31,913 nucleotides of DNA from an uncultured Ellagibacter sp. (GCF_934643285.1 NZ_CAKUBT010000019.1:1-31913), one strand, 5' to 3'. Counted from the first letter of the stretch, positions 18,897-27,401 are shown. Notes: generated by a model from the sequence alone, not told the origin. Program-made: numbers and translations.

Positions 18897-21164
18897 ATGC
18901 CCCGTTCCAAGAACCACACGCGACGGGTCGCTCGCTCGCGCCCGCGTGGCATCATGCAATTGAATCCTGAAGGCTACGGCTTCGTTCGCACGTCAGAAGG
19001 TGAGTTTTTCGTTCCCCACGCTAAGCTCGGAGGCGCCTTCGACGGCGATTTGGTCGAGGTTGCCCCGCTGCCCGCGAATGCCTCGAAGGGCCGCTCGCGA
19101 GAAGGTTCTGGCAGCAGTCGCTATGGCCACAAGCGGGCTGCGCGCGTCGTCTCGGTGATCGAGCGCGCCCATGAGGTCGTCGTCGGCAGGTTCGAGGCGG
19201 CCGAGCCATTCGGCGTCGTCGTGCCCCTCGACCCGCATATCCCCTACGATATCTTCACCCAGCTCTCCGAGGCCCCCGATGTGGAAGACGGCGCGATTGT
19301 CCGCGTTCGTATCGCGCAGTTCCCCTCCCGCAATTCCGCGGCGACGGGGCATATCGAGAAAGTGCTCGAACATGTCGACGGGCTCGACGAGGGAGTTGAT
19401 GCCGTCGTCGCCCGCCATAAGTTCGAGACGGCTTTCTCCGACGCTGCGCTCGCGGAGGCGCGCGGTGCCTCGATCGACGAGGTTGGGGCGCTTGCGTCGG
19501 GTTATCGGGACTTGCGCGAGCGTTTCGTGTTCACCATCGACCCTGATGATGCACGGGATTTCGATGACGCTCTCTCCATCGAGCAGGTGGAAGACCAGGG
19601 CCGCTTGCTCTGGCGCATCGGCGTGCACATCGCCGACGTCTCGCATTACGTGGAATGGGGGAGCGCGCTCGATCTGGCCGCGCGGCGCCGTGCCACGAGC
19701 GTGTATTTGGTCGATCGGGTGATCCCGATGATTCCCGAGGAGCTTTCGTGCGGGCTGTGCTCGCTCGCCCCGGGCGAGCTGCGACGCTCTATGACAGTCG
19801 ATTTGTATGTCGACGAGCGGGCACAGCTTGTGCGCTACGAGATCTACCCTGCGCTCATCTGCTCGAACGCGCGTCTGACCTACGGCGAGGCACTCGAAAT
19901 GCTCGGAGGGGAAGGCGAACCTGTGACATTTGAGGGCGGGAAGCATACTCCGTGCTCAGACAGTCCTGCTTTGGAGAACAGCCCACTGGGCTGTTCTCGT
20001 CGTGCGGAACTGCGCGCGGAGCATGCTTCCCGCCCTCATTCGGAGATTGAAGACCAGCCTGTCGCTGTCGAAGGACTCTATCGTGCTACGGTTCCCGAGA
20101 ATGCGGGGCGTGCTCCGCGCGCAGTTCCGCAGCGCAGCGAGGATTGTTTGAGCACGGAGTATGCCCCGCGTTCTCAGGAACAACGGGAGACTTCCCTTCG
20201 AAAGCGTCTTCGCCAGTTGTCGCGCCTCGCCTCGCTTCGACATGCGCAGCGCGAGCGCAAGGGCGGCATCGACTTCGACCAGCCCGAGGCGCGCGTGATG
20301 CTCGACGAGGCGGGCAGGCCGCGCGGCGTCGAGCTTCGTCGGAAAAACGCTGCGACATCGCTTGTCGAGGAGATGATGATCTGGGCAAACGAGGTCGTCG
20401 CCGAGCATCTCGCCAAGGCGAAATCCCCCTGCGTCTACCGCGTTCATGAGGCGCCCGACCTGGAGGGGCTTGCGCAGCTCGTGCCCATCTTCGAGGAGTT
20501 CTCCTGGTTCGAGAAGATCGATCCCGTGGGATTTTTCACGGGAAGCCAGCACGTGCTCCAGCAGGCGGTTTCCGCGTCGCGCGGGCGCGCCGAGGGAGAG
20601 CTCGTCTCGTCGCTCGTGCTGCGCTCGATGAAGCGCGCGGTCTATCGCGAGAAGAACTGCGGCCATTATGGCCTTGCGAGTGCGACGTACTGCCATTTTA
20701 CGAGTCCCATCAGGCGCTATCCCGATCTTATGGTGCACCGCATGCTGAAAGCCGAGCTCTTCGGGCGCCCCGAGAAGTTCGACCAGATGACGACGAACCT
20801 CGGTTGGATCTGCGAGCATTCATCGGGAATGGAGCGCGAGGCGGACGATGCCCAGCGCGAATCCGAGGAGCTCAAGCTGGCGGAATATCTGCAGCAGTTC
20901 GTGGGGCAATCGTTTTCCGCTATCGTGTCAGGTGTGTCGCAGGGCGGTCTGTATGCGCGCCTCGAGAATACGGCAGAGGGCTTTATCCCCGTTCGCACGC
21001 TTGGCGATGACTACTTCAGCTTCGATGCGACGCGCTATACGCTCACGGGCGAGGAAACGGGTGTGCGCTACCGGCTTGGGCAGCGCATCGCCGTGGTCCT
21101 CTTCGCGGTCGATCCTCGTGTTCCCCAAATTGACCTCAGGCTTGCGCAAGGGACAAGGCGATAA
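18897..21164 (+). CDS. rnr: Exoribonuclease RNase R (RNB family) with repeat-derived in-frame insert
   Basis: 3'-5' exoribonuclease for structured RNA, 755 residues. Cold-shock/OB-like domains lie in the first ~190 residues. The RNB catalytic domain has IDPDDARDFDDALS near residues 215-228 (metal-binding aspartates) and HIADVSHYV, followed by YCHFTSPIRRYPDL. A C-terminal S1 domain runs from about AIVSGVSQGGLYARL, ending with a short basic tail. Between GEGEPVTFEGG and LRKRLRQLSRLASLRHAQRERKGGIDF, where family members have only a few residues, there are about 84 extra residues (roughly 345-428). These come from two palindromic repeat elements read through in frame. The catalytic motifs are intact, so the enzyme may still work with a surface insertion. 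The start follows GAGG and AAGGAG sites near 18876-18894. Confidence 0.9.
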   Translation: MPRSKNHTRRVARSRPRGIMQLNPEGYGFVRTSEGEFFVPHAKLGGAFDGDLVEVAPLPANASKGRSREGSGSSRYGHKRAARVVSVIERAHEVVVGRFEAAEPFGVVVPLDPHIPYDIFTQLSEAPDVEDGAIVRVRIAQFPSRNSAATGHIEKVLEHVDGLDEGVDAVVARHKFETAFSDAALAEARGASIDEVGALASGYRDLRERFVFTIDPDDARDFDDALSIEQVEDQGRLLWRIGVHIADVSHYVEWGSALDLAARRRATSVYLVDRVIPMIPEELSCGLCSLAPGELRRSMTVDLYVDERAQLVRYEIYPALICSNARLTYGEALEMLGGEGEPVTFEGGKHTPCSDSPALENSPLGCSRRAELRAEHASRPHSEIEDQPVAVEGLYRATVPENAGRAPRAVPQRSEDCLSTEYAPRSQEQRETSLRKRLRQLSRLASLRHAQRERKGGIDFDQPEARVMLDEAGRPRGVELRRKNAATSLVEEMMIWANEVVAEHLAKAKSPCVYRVHEAPDLEGLAQLVPIFEEFSWFEKIDPVGFFTGSQHVLQQAVSASRGRAEGELVSSLVLRSMKRAVYREKNCGHYGLASATYCHFTSPIRRYPDLMVHRMLKAELFGRPEKFDQMTTNLGWICEHSSGMEREADDAQRESEELKLAEYLQQFVGQSFSAIVSGVSQGGLYARLENTAEGFIPVRTLGDDYFSFDATRYTLTGEETGVRYRLGQRIAVVLFAVDPRVPQIDLRLAQGTRR
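19931..20038 (+). repeat. Palindromic element copy 1 inside rnr
   Basis: The ends form a 22-base inverted repeat with one mismatch: TGAGGGCGGGAAGCATACTC begins at 19931, and its complement ends at 20038. The 108-base element equals 36 codons. Inside is a second, perfect palindrome at 19974-19998 with 12-base arms (GAGAACAGCCCA, one C, then the complement). The core segments GCATACTCCGTGCTCA and GCGGAACTGCGCGCGGAGCA recur in reverse orientation in copy 2. The element stays open in the rnr frame. Confidence 0.85.
20092..20180 (-). repeat. Palindromic element copy 2 inside rnr, opposite orientation
   Basis: Arms 20092-20117 and 20155-20180 are 26 bases each and complementary at about 22 positions. 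The reverse complement of the interior reads GCATACTCCGTGCTCA, then an ACAATCCT segment, then GCGGAACTGCGCGCGGAGCA, matching copy 1 almost base for base except that copy 1 carries an additional ~25-base palindrome. Between the copies are 53 bases (20039-20091) of unassigned coding sequence. The element contributes about 30 residues to RNase R. Confidence 0.83.
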
Positions 21165-21266
21165 TCGGGGCTCGCCGGCCGCTCCGCCACTTTCCCGAAG
21201 TTTTATCTTGCGGTCTCTCGTAAAACAATGCAAAATAGCAATTGCAATCGCAAGTGGACTCCAATC

Positions 21267-21326
21267 GAGCGAACGTGCTTCAAGCGCGAGTGCTCCAAAC
21301 GCGAGGATCCCAAACGAGGGACTCCC
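21267..21326 (+). repeat. 15-bp tandem repeat in the tetR leader
   Basis: Four consecutive 15-base units: GAGCGAACGTGCTTC, AAGCGCGAGTGCTCC, AAACGCGAGGATCCC and AAACGAGGGACTCCC. The array ends just before the Shine-Dalgarno sequence of the TetR gene. The frame of the regulator is open through it (a 5-residue pattern such as QARVL, QTRGS, QTRDS), but the perfect SD downstream makes translation here unlikely. It is a candidate operator array or leader structure. In the rest of 21165-21343 no clear terminator of rnr was recognised. Confidence 0.6.
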
Positions 21327-21343
21327 GAAAAGGAGGTGACGAC

Positions 21344-22039
21344 GTGGCGAGGGGGAAGCAGGCCAGCGGCCTTCTCACTCAGCAGAAAGTGTTGCGCGCG
21401 GCAGTGGCGCTCTTTCTGGAAAAAGGCTACGCCAAAACCACGACCGCCGAAATCGCTGCTGCGGCGGGAATCAGGCAGAGCTCCTTTTTCCATGTCTTTC
21501 CCAGCAAAGAAGCGCTTCTCTTAGAGCTCGTGCGCCGCATGTTCGGTGGGCAGTTCGATCTGGCCGAACAACACAACGACGGGCAAGAACCGGTCTACAT
21601 GTACGCAGTGGAGACGGCTTTGCAGCTGCATATCGCGGAGCTGACCGAGCCCTTGCGCGAGCTCTATGTCATGGCGTATACGCTGCCGACAACGTCGGAT
21701 TTTCTTTATCGCACCACGTCAAAGCGCCTGCAGACAATCTTTGCGGATTATCTGCCGGCGGCGCAGTCGAAAGACTTCTTCGAGATGGAAATCGCGTCCG
21801 GGAGCATCATGCGCGGCTTCATGTCCGTGCCGTGCGACCCGTATTTCACGGTGGAAGCCAAGATCAGGCGGTTTCTCGACTGTTCGCTCAAGCTTTACGA
21901 CGTGCCCCAAGTGAAGCGCGAATCCATCATCGAAGCGATTCTCCGCATGGATTTGCGCACGATGGCGGAAGGCATCATCCAGAAAACCATCCAGCAGGCT
22001 GAAGCGGGGTTCGAAGCGCTCATAGCCGAAATCGAGTAA
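21344..22039 (+). CDS. TetR/AcrR-family transcriptional regulator
   Basis: A 231-residue repressor-type regulator. The N-terminal helix-turn-helix is clear at about residues 13-58: LRAAVALFLEKGYAKTTTAEIAAAAGIRQSSFFHVFPSKEALLLELV with the usual G-Y-x-x-T and Y/F-H-x-F-x-S-K-E positions. The remaining helical part is the ligand and dimer domain and names no ligand. GTG 21344 is chosen because AAAGGAGGTGA (21329-21339) is a full match to the anti-Shine-Dalgarno sequence at ideal spacing; the frame is open upstream to a TTG at 21242 through a tandem repeat. The SLH surface protein starts 73 bases downstream, so that gene is the obvious target or partner. Confidence 0.88.
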   Translation: MARGKQASGLLTQQKVLRAAVALFLEKGYAKTTTAEIAAAAGIRQSSFFHVFPSKEALLLELVRRMFGGQFDLAEQHNDGQEPVYMYAVETALQLHIAELTEPLRELYVMAYTLPTTSDFLYRTTSKRLQTIFADYLPAAQSKDFFEMEIASGSIMRGFMSVPCDPYFTVEAKIRRFLDCSLKLYDVPQVKRESIIEAILRMDLRTMAEGIIQKTIQQAEAGFEALIAEIE

Positions 22040-22076
22040 TGCCCGCCGAGGAGGCGGTTCGGCCAGATCGTCAGTC

Positions 22077-22093
22077 ATGACCACGTTCGTCAT
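22077..22093. promoter_or_regulatory. Candidate TetR operator between regulator and surface gene
   Basis: ATGAC-N7-GTCAT is a perfect inverted repeat of 17 bases in the 73-base gap between the TetR gene and the surface-protein start. Size and position suit a TetR-family binding site, but binding is inferred only. Confidence 0.35.
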
Positions 22094-22112
22094 TCATGAG
22101 AAAGGTTCACCC

Positions 22113-25100
22113 ATGAAGAAGAAAACCCTGATCATGCTCCTTGCATCGATATTCTGTATCGCGCTTTTGCCGGCGATGGCCCACGCAGCGACCCCGGATG
22201 TTTGGGACGGCAGCACTGCTTCGAGCCTTAAGGGCGGCGGGAAGAGCGAGGTCGACCCGTACCTCATATCCACAGGCGCGGAGCTCAAGCTGCTGGCGGA
22301 TAACTCCCGTGCGGCAGGGCTCGGCAGCTGTTATGTGAAGCTCACGAACGACATCGTCTTGAACGACGGCACGTTCGACAAGAGCGGCGCGTTCACGAAG
22401 CGGGGGGGGTACGATAGCATCTCCGCCCAACGAATGGCTCCCGATGGGCGTGGCTAGCTGGCACATCGACGGCAACGGCCATTCGATTTCGGGCATGTAC
22501 ATCAATCGCAACGACGCGATGGTCGGCTTGATCAGCGAGATCAAAGACGGCGGGTACATTCAGAACCTTACCATCAAGGACAGCTACGTCACCTCATCTC
22601 AAGCGCCGAAGAGTTACAAAGGCTACATCGGTGTATTCGCAGGACAAAGCAGTAGGACGTCTTTTACCAACTGCGCTGGTGAGAACAATATCGCCGTTAC
22701 GAATAACTGTTATCTCACCGGCGGTATCGTTGGCTGGGCCTATCGCAACGACGAGTTCAACGGCGTACATGTCTCGGGGTCTATTCAGGGTTCGGGCGCG
22801 CTTGCTGGCATCGCGGGACGTGCGAATGGCGCTACCTTCAAGAACTGCTGGAACGAGATGGGCATTGACAATGCCAAACCCTCGGTCGTCCAAAGCGGTG
22901 GTATCGCTGCTATGGCGGACAGCTCCGAATTCTACAACTGCGCGAATCTGGGGTACCTTCATGGCGGTAGCCGCATCGGCGGCATTGCCGGTGAGGCTCC
23001 CGGCAAGATAAAGAATTGCTACACCACAATAGATATCTCCGGCATCAAAGAGTATGGAAGCCGGAACTATGTGGCGACCCTTGCTGGCATGAACAGCCAG
23101 AACGTTGTTGTTCAGGGCTGCTACGCCGAGGATGGCTCGAGCTTTTACGACATCGGTGCAGAAGGCGAGGGCTCTTACGTCCCGCATTTCACGGGTAAAG
23201 GCAACCTCGGCGGTGGAAGAGACGGTGAGCTTCTCGATGCGCTCAACGAGAACCTCTACAGCATGGATGCCGAACCGAACCTGAACAAGTGGGTGCTGAA
23301 CAGCGACGGCTATCCGATTCCTACGGGTGAGACATTCGTTGACGACACGGTGTATTACGACATCTGGCTTGACGGCGTGCGCGTGAGCGAGAGGAACGAA
23401 GCCGACATCCTCGGCGACAGGCTCGCGAGCTATGATAAGGCCACGAGCACCCTCTTCCTGCACAACGGACTCGTCGTGACCGCCGCGTACAATCAAAAGC
23501 TGCTCTACTCCGAGGGCGACATCAACCTGTGCGTCGACGGCGACGTGAAATTCCAGTCTTCTCAGAATGTCGGCACGGGCCCGTGCATCATCGACCTGGG
23601 CTCAGCGGGCGGCAGCGGCAACCTCAAAATTTATGCGCCCGAGGGTACTTCGGCAACCGTTACGGTGACCGGCAAATACGGGGAGTACGGCCTCGACGTG
23701 TCCTCGCTTACGCTCGAGGGCGACGTCTCGCTGAAGGTCAGCGCCGACAGCGCCTTTGCCTTCTGCTACACGATGACCTTCACCTCGCCGCAGGCGATGC
23801 TCGACGCCGTTTCGCGGGGCGACCGCTCCGCGATGCTAAACCACGTCCAAACCATCAATCTTCCCAGCTCGAATGCCCAAAAGCTCTATGAGGACCAGGG
23901 TAGCGGCCTCGTGCAGGTGGATGACTTCACGAAGCAGCGCAAGGTGGACGGCAATCCTTATGTTAGCCGGATGTACCCCCATATCCGCATCGCCCCAGTG
24001 GTGAGCGAGCTTGTGGACAGCCTGCCCGCCTCCTTCACCGTCTCGATGATCGAAGCCAACGAAGAGAGCAGCCTTGCCGCTTGGGTGCTGGGCGAAATCC
24101 GCAAGATCGAGGGCATCACCGAAGATAACAGTTCGGTTGTTGTGAGCGACGTGCAAGCTGCCACGGCGGGCACCTTCGCGAGCCAGGAGGGGAAAGCGGG
24201 CAGCTTCTCGGCGACCGTTACGCTGCAGATGGGCGGCGCCAGCATGACCAAGGTCATCCCAGGCACGATCGAGCCTGCTGCCTATACGCCTCCTGTTATC
24301 ACGACGGGGATTAAGGCTGGTACGGTGGACGCGGAAACTGGTCTCTTTGTCGAAGCGGCTCATGCAACGCTCACCTGCGGCGATGGGGTTGTCTTCGCGG
24401 TAAGTTACGAGGCGGACGGCGTACCTGTCAAGGGCCTTCAGGGCTCCGTCTCTTGCCTCACAGAGCAGAGCCTTACTTGGAGCGAAGTTAATGGCTGCTA
24501 TCTCACCCCGACCGATCCTGCCGACAGCTTCGTCTTCCCAAAGGCCGCCCGCTACGAGGTAATCTTCAAGTTCCTCGCGACAGGGGAATACGAGGCGAAG
24601 GTCGCCAGCATCGACATCGACGTTGTGAGGCGCATCCTCGCGCTCTCGAATTTCACGTTCACGGCGCCGAGTGACCTTGCCTACGACGGAAATGCCAAGG
24701 TTGCGAGCTTCGAGTTCACGGGCAAGCTTTCTTGCGACGGAGCGCAGACGATAAGCTACGTAAGCGACGGCGCCACGGTAAGCGAAGCGGTCGATCCGGG
24801 CACCTATGCCGTGCAGCTCGACGTTCAGGAGTGCGACAGCTACAATGCCGCTACGCTCGCCGATCCGAGCTGGACGTTCACGATCGGCCCCAAGCAGCTG
24901 AGTGACCTGGACTTCTCCGATATCACCGTCGTGAAGGTCTACGACGGCACCACGGATGCGGGCATCCTCGAAGGCACTGTCGGCTTCGCGGGGAAGTGCG
25001 GCGATGACGACGTCTCAATCGTGGCGACCCCTGGTCCTTATGCCGAGGGCGACGTTGATGCTGGCACGGGCAAGACCGTGACGCTCGAGCTTTCCTTGAC

Positions 25101-26733
25101 GGGCGCCGATGCTGGCAAGTACACGCTTGCATCTCCGAGCGTCACGTTCGATCACGCTAAGATCATCAAGGCGCAGCTATCTGCATCTTCCTTCGTTGAC
25201 CCGGCCATTCAGGTCATCTGGCGCGGTGAGGGCTACGGCCCGATCTCCGGCACGCTGACGGCGAACGATTTCTTCGCGGAAGGCGAGGTACCTGACGGTG
25301 CGAAGATCGTGGCGGTCGGCAAGGCGACTTCCGAGACTGTTCTCGACAGCGTGAGCGTTGTCGACGATGGGACGCTTAGCTATTCGAAGGCGGCGAGCTC
25401 TGAAAGCGCGTTCAAGACGAGCGGCTACGACGTCGCCATCGAGGCCAAAAACTACAGGGGCTCCGCGCCGCTTTCCGTGCGACAGTTGGCTCGTGCGGGA
25501 TTCGATGAGGCGTCCTACGTCTCGACCTGGGTTTACGGCGAGGTTGTCGACTTCACGAAGACGCTGGACAACCCCGGGGCAAACTTCAGCTGGACCTGGA
25601 CAAGCAGCGACCCCGACGTGCTCGAGGTTGTCGGCCAGTTCGATTCGGATGTCAACTCGACCGTGACGTTCAAGGCGAACGGGGAAGGGCATGCACGCAT
25701 CGATGCGACGTATCTGTCCGACACCGTGGGCGGGACGACCGAGCCTGCGACGTCCGATGATGCCAATGCCGCCATCAGCGGCAACGTTGTCAAGCGCTCC
25801 CTCGAGCCTCAGCCCAGCAGCGCGAGGATCACGATCGGCGATGCGTTCCCCGATATTGCCGTGACCTATCTCGATTTCGTCCGCGATGGCAAGGTGTACT
25901 CCGCTTTCGCTGACGGCGATTCGGCGGATGAGGTACTCGAGAACGCTTATGACTACCAGTTGATCGACGCCGACGGCAACGTGGTGAGCGCCGAAGAGGC
26001 GTGCAACAAGGCAGGAGCCTACCGAATCGTCCCGATTGCCAAGCTCAAGGTGGACGAGAACAACTGGGGCAGCAAGTACGAGCTTATCGGCGGAGCCGAA
26101 GGCGCGCTCGAGGTGTTCTACCCGCCTGCGCCGCATTTCACCGACGTTGACTACAACTCCTGGTACGCGCCCGGCGTCGAGTTCGTCGCAAGCCGCGGCC
26201 TCATGACGGGCTACGAGGGCACGACGCTCTTCGGCGTTGGCAACGCGCTCACCCGCGGCGAGCTGGCCACCATTCTCTGGCGCAACGCCTGCCCGGACGA
26301 GGCTGCCTCCTACGACCCCGCGGCCGCGAAGGACACCACGGGTATCGCGGGCTCCGCTGACGGCATGTTCTACACCGCCGCCGCGAACTGGGCCGTCGAG
26401 AAGGGCGTCATCACCGGCATCGAGCGCCCGGGCGGCGCGCTCGACTTCGCCGCCGACGAGCCCGTGACCTTCGAGCAGCTGGTCACGATCCTGGGCCGTC
26501 TCGGCGCCGCGCCGGGCGAGCTCGAGGCCGCGGGCTCCGACCTGTCCGCCTTCGTGGACGGCGCCGACGCGAGCGAGTGGTCGGCGCCCTACCTCAAGTG
26601 GGCCGCCGACAAGGGGCTCGTCGAGGGCTACGACGACCCTTCGGGCAAGCGCCTCGCCCCCGGCGAGAACGCAGCCCGCGAGCGCGCGGCGACCGTGCTC
26701 ATGCGCGCCTTCTACCTGGGCGTTTTGAAGTAA
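22113..26733 (+). CDS. Secreted SLH-domain surface protein, frame broken at a G8 tract
   Basis: As sequenced this is two reading frames: 22113-22457 (signal peptide plus start of the ectodomain, stop TAG) and a long open frame that runs to the TAA at 26733. Removing one G from the G8 run at 22402-22409 joins them into one protein of about 1,539 residues, and the joined text (NEWLPMG...WHIDGNGHSISGMYI) is the normal start of a GLUG-type region. Domains in order: signal peptide (cleavage near AHA-ATPD, residue 25); GLUG/right-handed beta-helix-like repeats at about 110-340 (GGIVGW, GGIAAM, GGIAGE); a middle region of beta-rich MBG/YDG-like domains (KVYDGTTDA near 940); and three SLH domains from about 1341 to the end (HFTDVDYNSWYAPGVEF, WAVEKGVITGIE, YLKWAADKGLVEGYDD). 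SLH domains bind secondary cell-wall polymers. AGAAAGG precedes the ATG. Probable adhesin or wall-bound protein; ligand unknown. Confidence 0.82.
22402..22409 (+). repeat. Homopolymer of eight G inside the surface-protein gene
   Basis: C, eight G, then T at codon ~97 of the surface protein. With eight G the protein stops 16 codons after the tract; with seven G the frame continues to 26733. Poly-G runs of this length slip during replication and are known contingency switches in other genera. A sequencing or assembly error is the main alternative. Confidence 0.75.
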
Positions 26734-26744
26734 GATGACCATCT

Positions 26745-26773
26745 GGCGCCGCTGGATCCCCGGCGGCGCCTTT
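26745..26773 (+). terminator. Weak terminator after the surface protein
   Basis: GGCGCCGC (26745-26752) and GCGGCGCC (26763-26770) are perfect 8-bp arms around a 10-base loop, followed by only TTT. The position, 12 bases after the stop, is right, but the short T-run makes it a modest candidate. It opens the gene-free stretch 26734-27591, whose other contents are listed separately; 27074-27142 holds two near-copies of GCCAAGGAT..CCCGC and nothing else recognised. Confidence 0.55.
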
Positions 26774-26852
26774 GCGCCCGTGCGCGTCCTGGCTGGGCGC
26801 TTCGTGCCCGGAGGTGCCTCTGCTCTGGCGTCGCCGCTTACGCCGGGCTTCC

Positions 26853-27073
26853 CGAAAAAGTACACTCCAAAAGGAAGATTTCGGCACAAAAACCGAGGTA
26901 TCCCACGGGGAGTGCGTAGTGGCGAGAGAGCCCTCGTGCCGGACGTTTCTGTGACCTGGCGTTTTTTCTCGAAAGTGATCCATCATCTCGCAGCAGCCTC
27001 CCGAGAAGGGGCTTCGTCCGTGGGATACCTCGGTTTTTGTGCCAGAATCGCCACGTTTCGCTGTACTTTTTCG
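26853..27073. repeat. ~220-bp inverted-repeat (MITE-like) element
   Basis: The outer arms are CGAAAAAGTACA (26853-26864) and TGTACTTTTTCG (27062-27073), perfect over 12 bases. The inner arms at 26883-26908 and 27018-27043 are perfect over 26 bases and contain CACAAAAACCGAGGTATCCC. The segment between outer and inner arms is unlike on the two sides. The centre (26909-27017) has no matching structure and no convincing gene, though several short frames read through it, each including a HKNRGIP-like stretch. It resembles a non-autonomous element or dispersed palindromic repeat placed between the SLH gene and the fatty-acid operon. Confidence 0.75.
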
Positions 27074-27170
27074 AAACGCTGAGGGGGAAACGCCCGGGTG
27101 CCAAGGATCCCGCGCAAAGGAACCTCGCGCCAAGGATGCCCGCAAAGGGGGCGTGTCTCCTCGCGTCAAC

Positions 27171-27335
27171 TCTGCCCCCACTTAGTGAGGGTGCGTCTTT
27201 TCCGCCATATATCTCCCCACTTGGCGGGAGTTTCTCTTTACGTTACCTCTCTCCCCACTTGGCGGGGATTTCTTCTTGCGTCACCTCTCCCTCTTGGCGA
27301 GGTGCGTCTCTTTATGGCGCTTATCTCCCCATGTT
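27171..27335 (+). repeat. ~38-bp-period array of small hairpins upstream of the fab operon
   Basis: Degenerate direct repeats start at 27171, 27212, 27250, 27286 and 27324 (steps 41, 38, 36, 38), with core TCTCCCCACTTGGCGGGG. A weaker unit is visible at about 27143-27170. Each of the first four cores can form a small hairpin, with matching changes on both sides: CCCC/GGGG, CCC/GGG and CCTC/GAGG. The connecting parts share TTTCTTCTTGCGTCACC-like text. No gene fits. The array ends where the AT-rich promoter region begins. Confidence 0.65.
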
Positions 27336-27373
27336 GAATATCTTCCCAAATTTAAGAATAATGTGGAGTAAAA

Positions 27374-27401
27374 TTGAATCGTTACGAACGTTATTTATAC
27401 A
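27374..27401 (+). promoter_or_regulatory. Candidate promoter of the fatty-acid operon
   Basis: TTGAAT (27374-27379) and TATACA (27396-27401), 16 bases apart, lie in the only AT-rich stretch of this region (about 27335-27420). The spacer holds CGTT-ACG-AACG (27380-27390), an inverted repeat placed where a repressor would block polymerase. Transcription from here would give a leader of about 185 bases before fabK. Confidence 0.5.

Noticed and set aside
19930..20390. Short independent genes inside the rnr insert on either strand
   Set aside because: These frames come from the palindromic elements; the rnr frame itself is open through the whole insert and continues into conserved RNB sequence.
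22444..26733. Separate gene starting at ATG 22444
   Set aside because: No Shine-Dalgarno and no signal peptide. Deleting one G from the upstream G8 joins it to a signal-peptide-bearing frame with family-typical text across the joint.
26699..27181. Reverse-strand 160-codon frame in the fab upstream gap
   Set aside because: It runs through a palindromic element and both its flanks, has no recognisable domain or ribosome-binding site, and similar peptides arise from both strands because of the inverted repeat.
27143..27335. CRISPR array
   Set aside because: Units are degenerate, spacing varies from 36 to 41 and the connecting text is itself similar between units. CRISPR repeats would be near identical with unrelated spacers.
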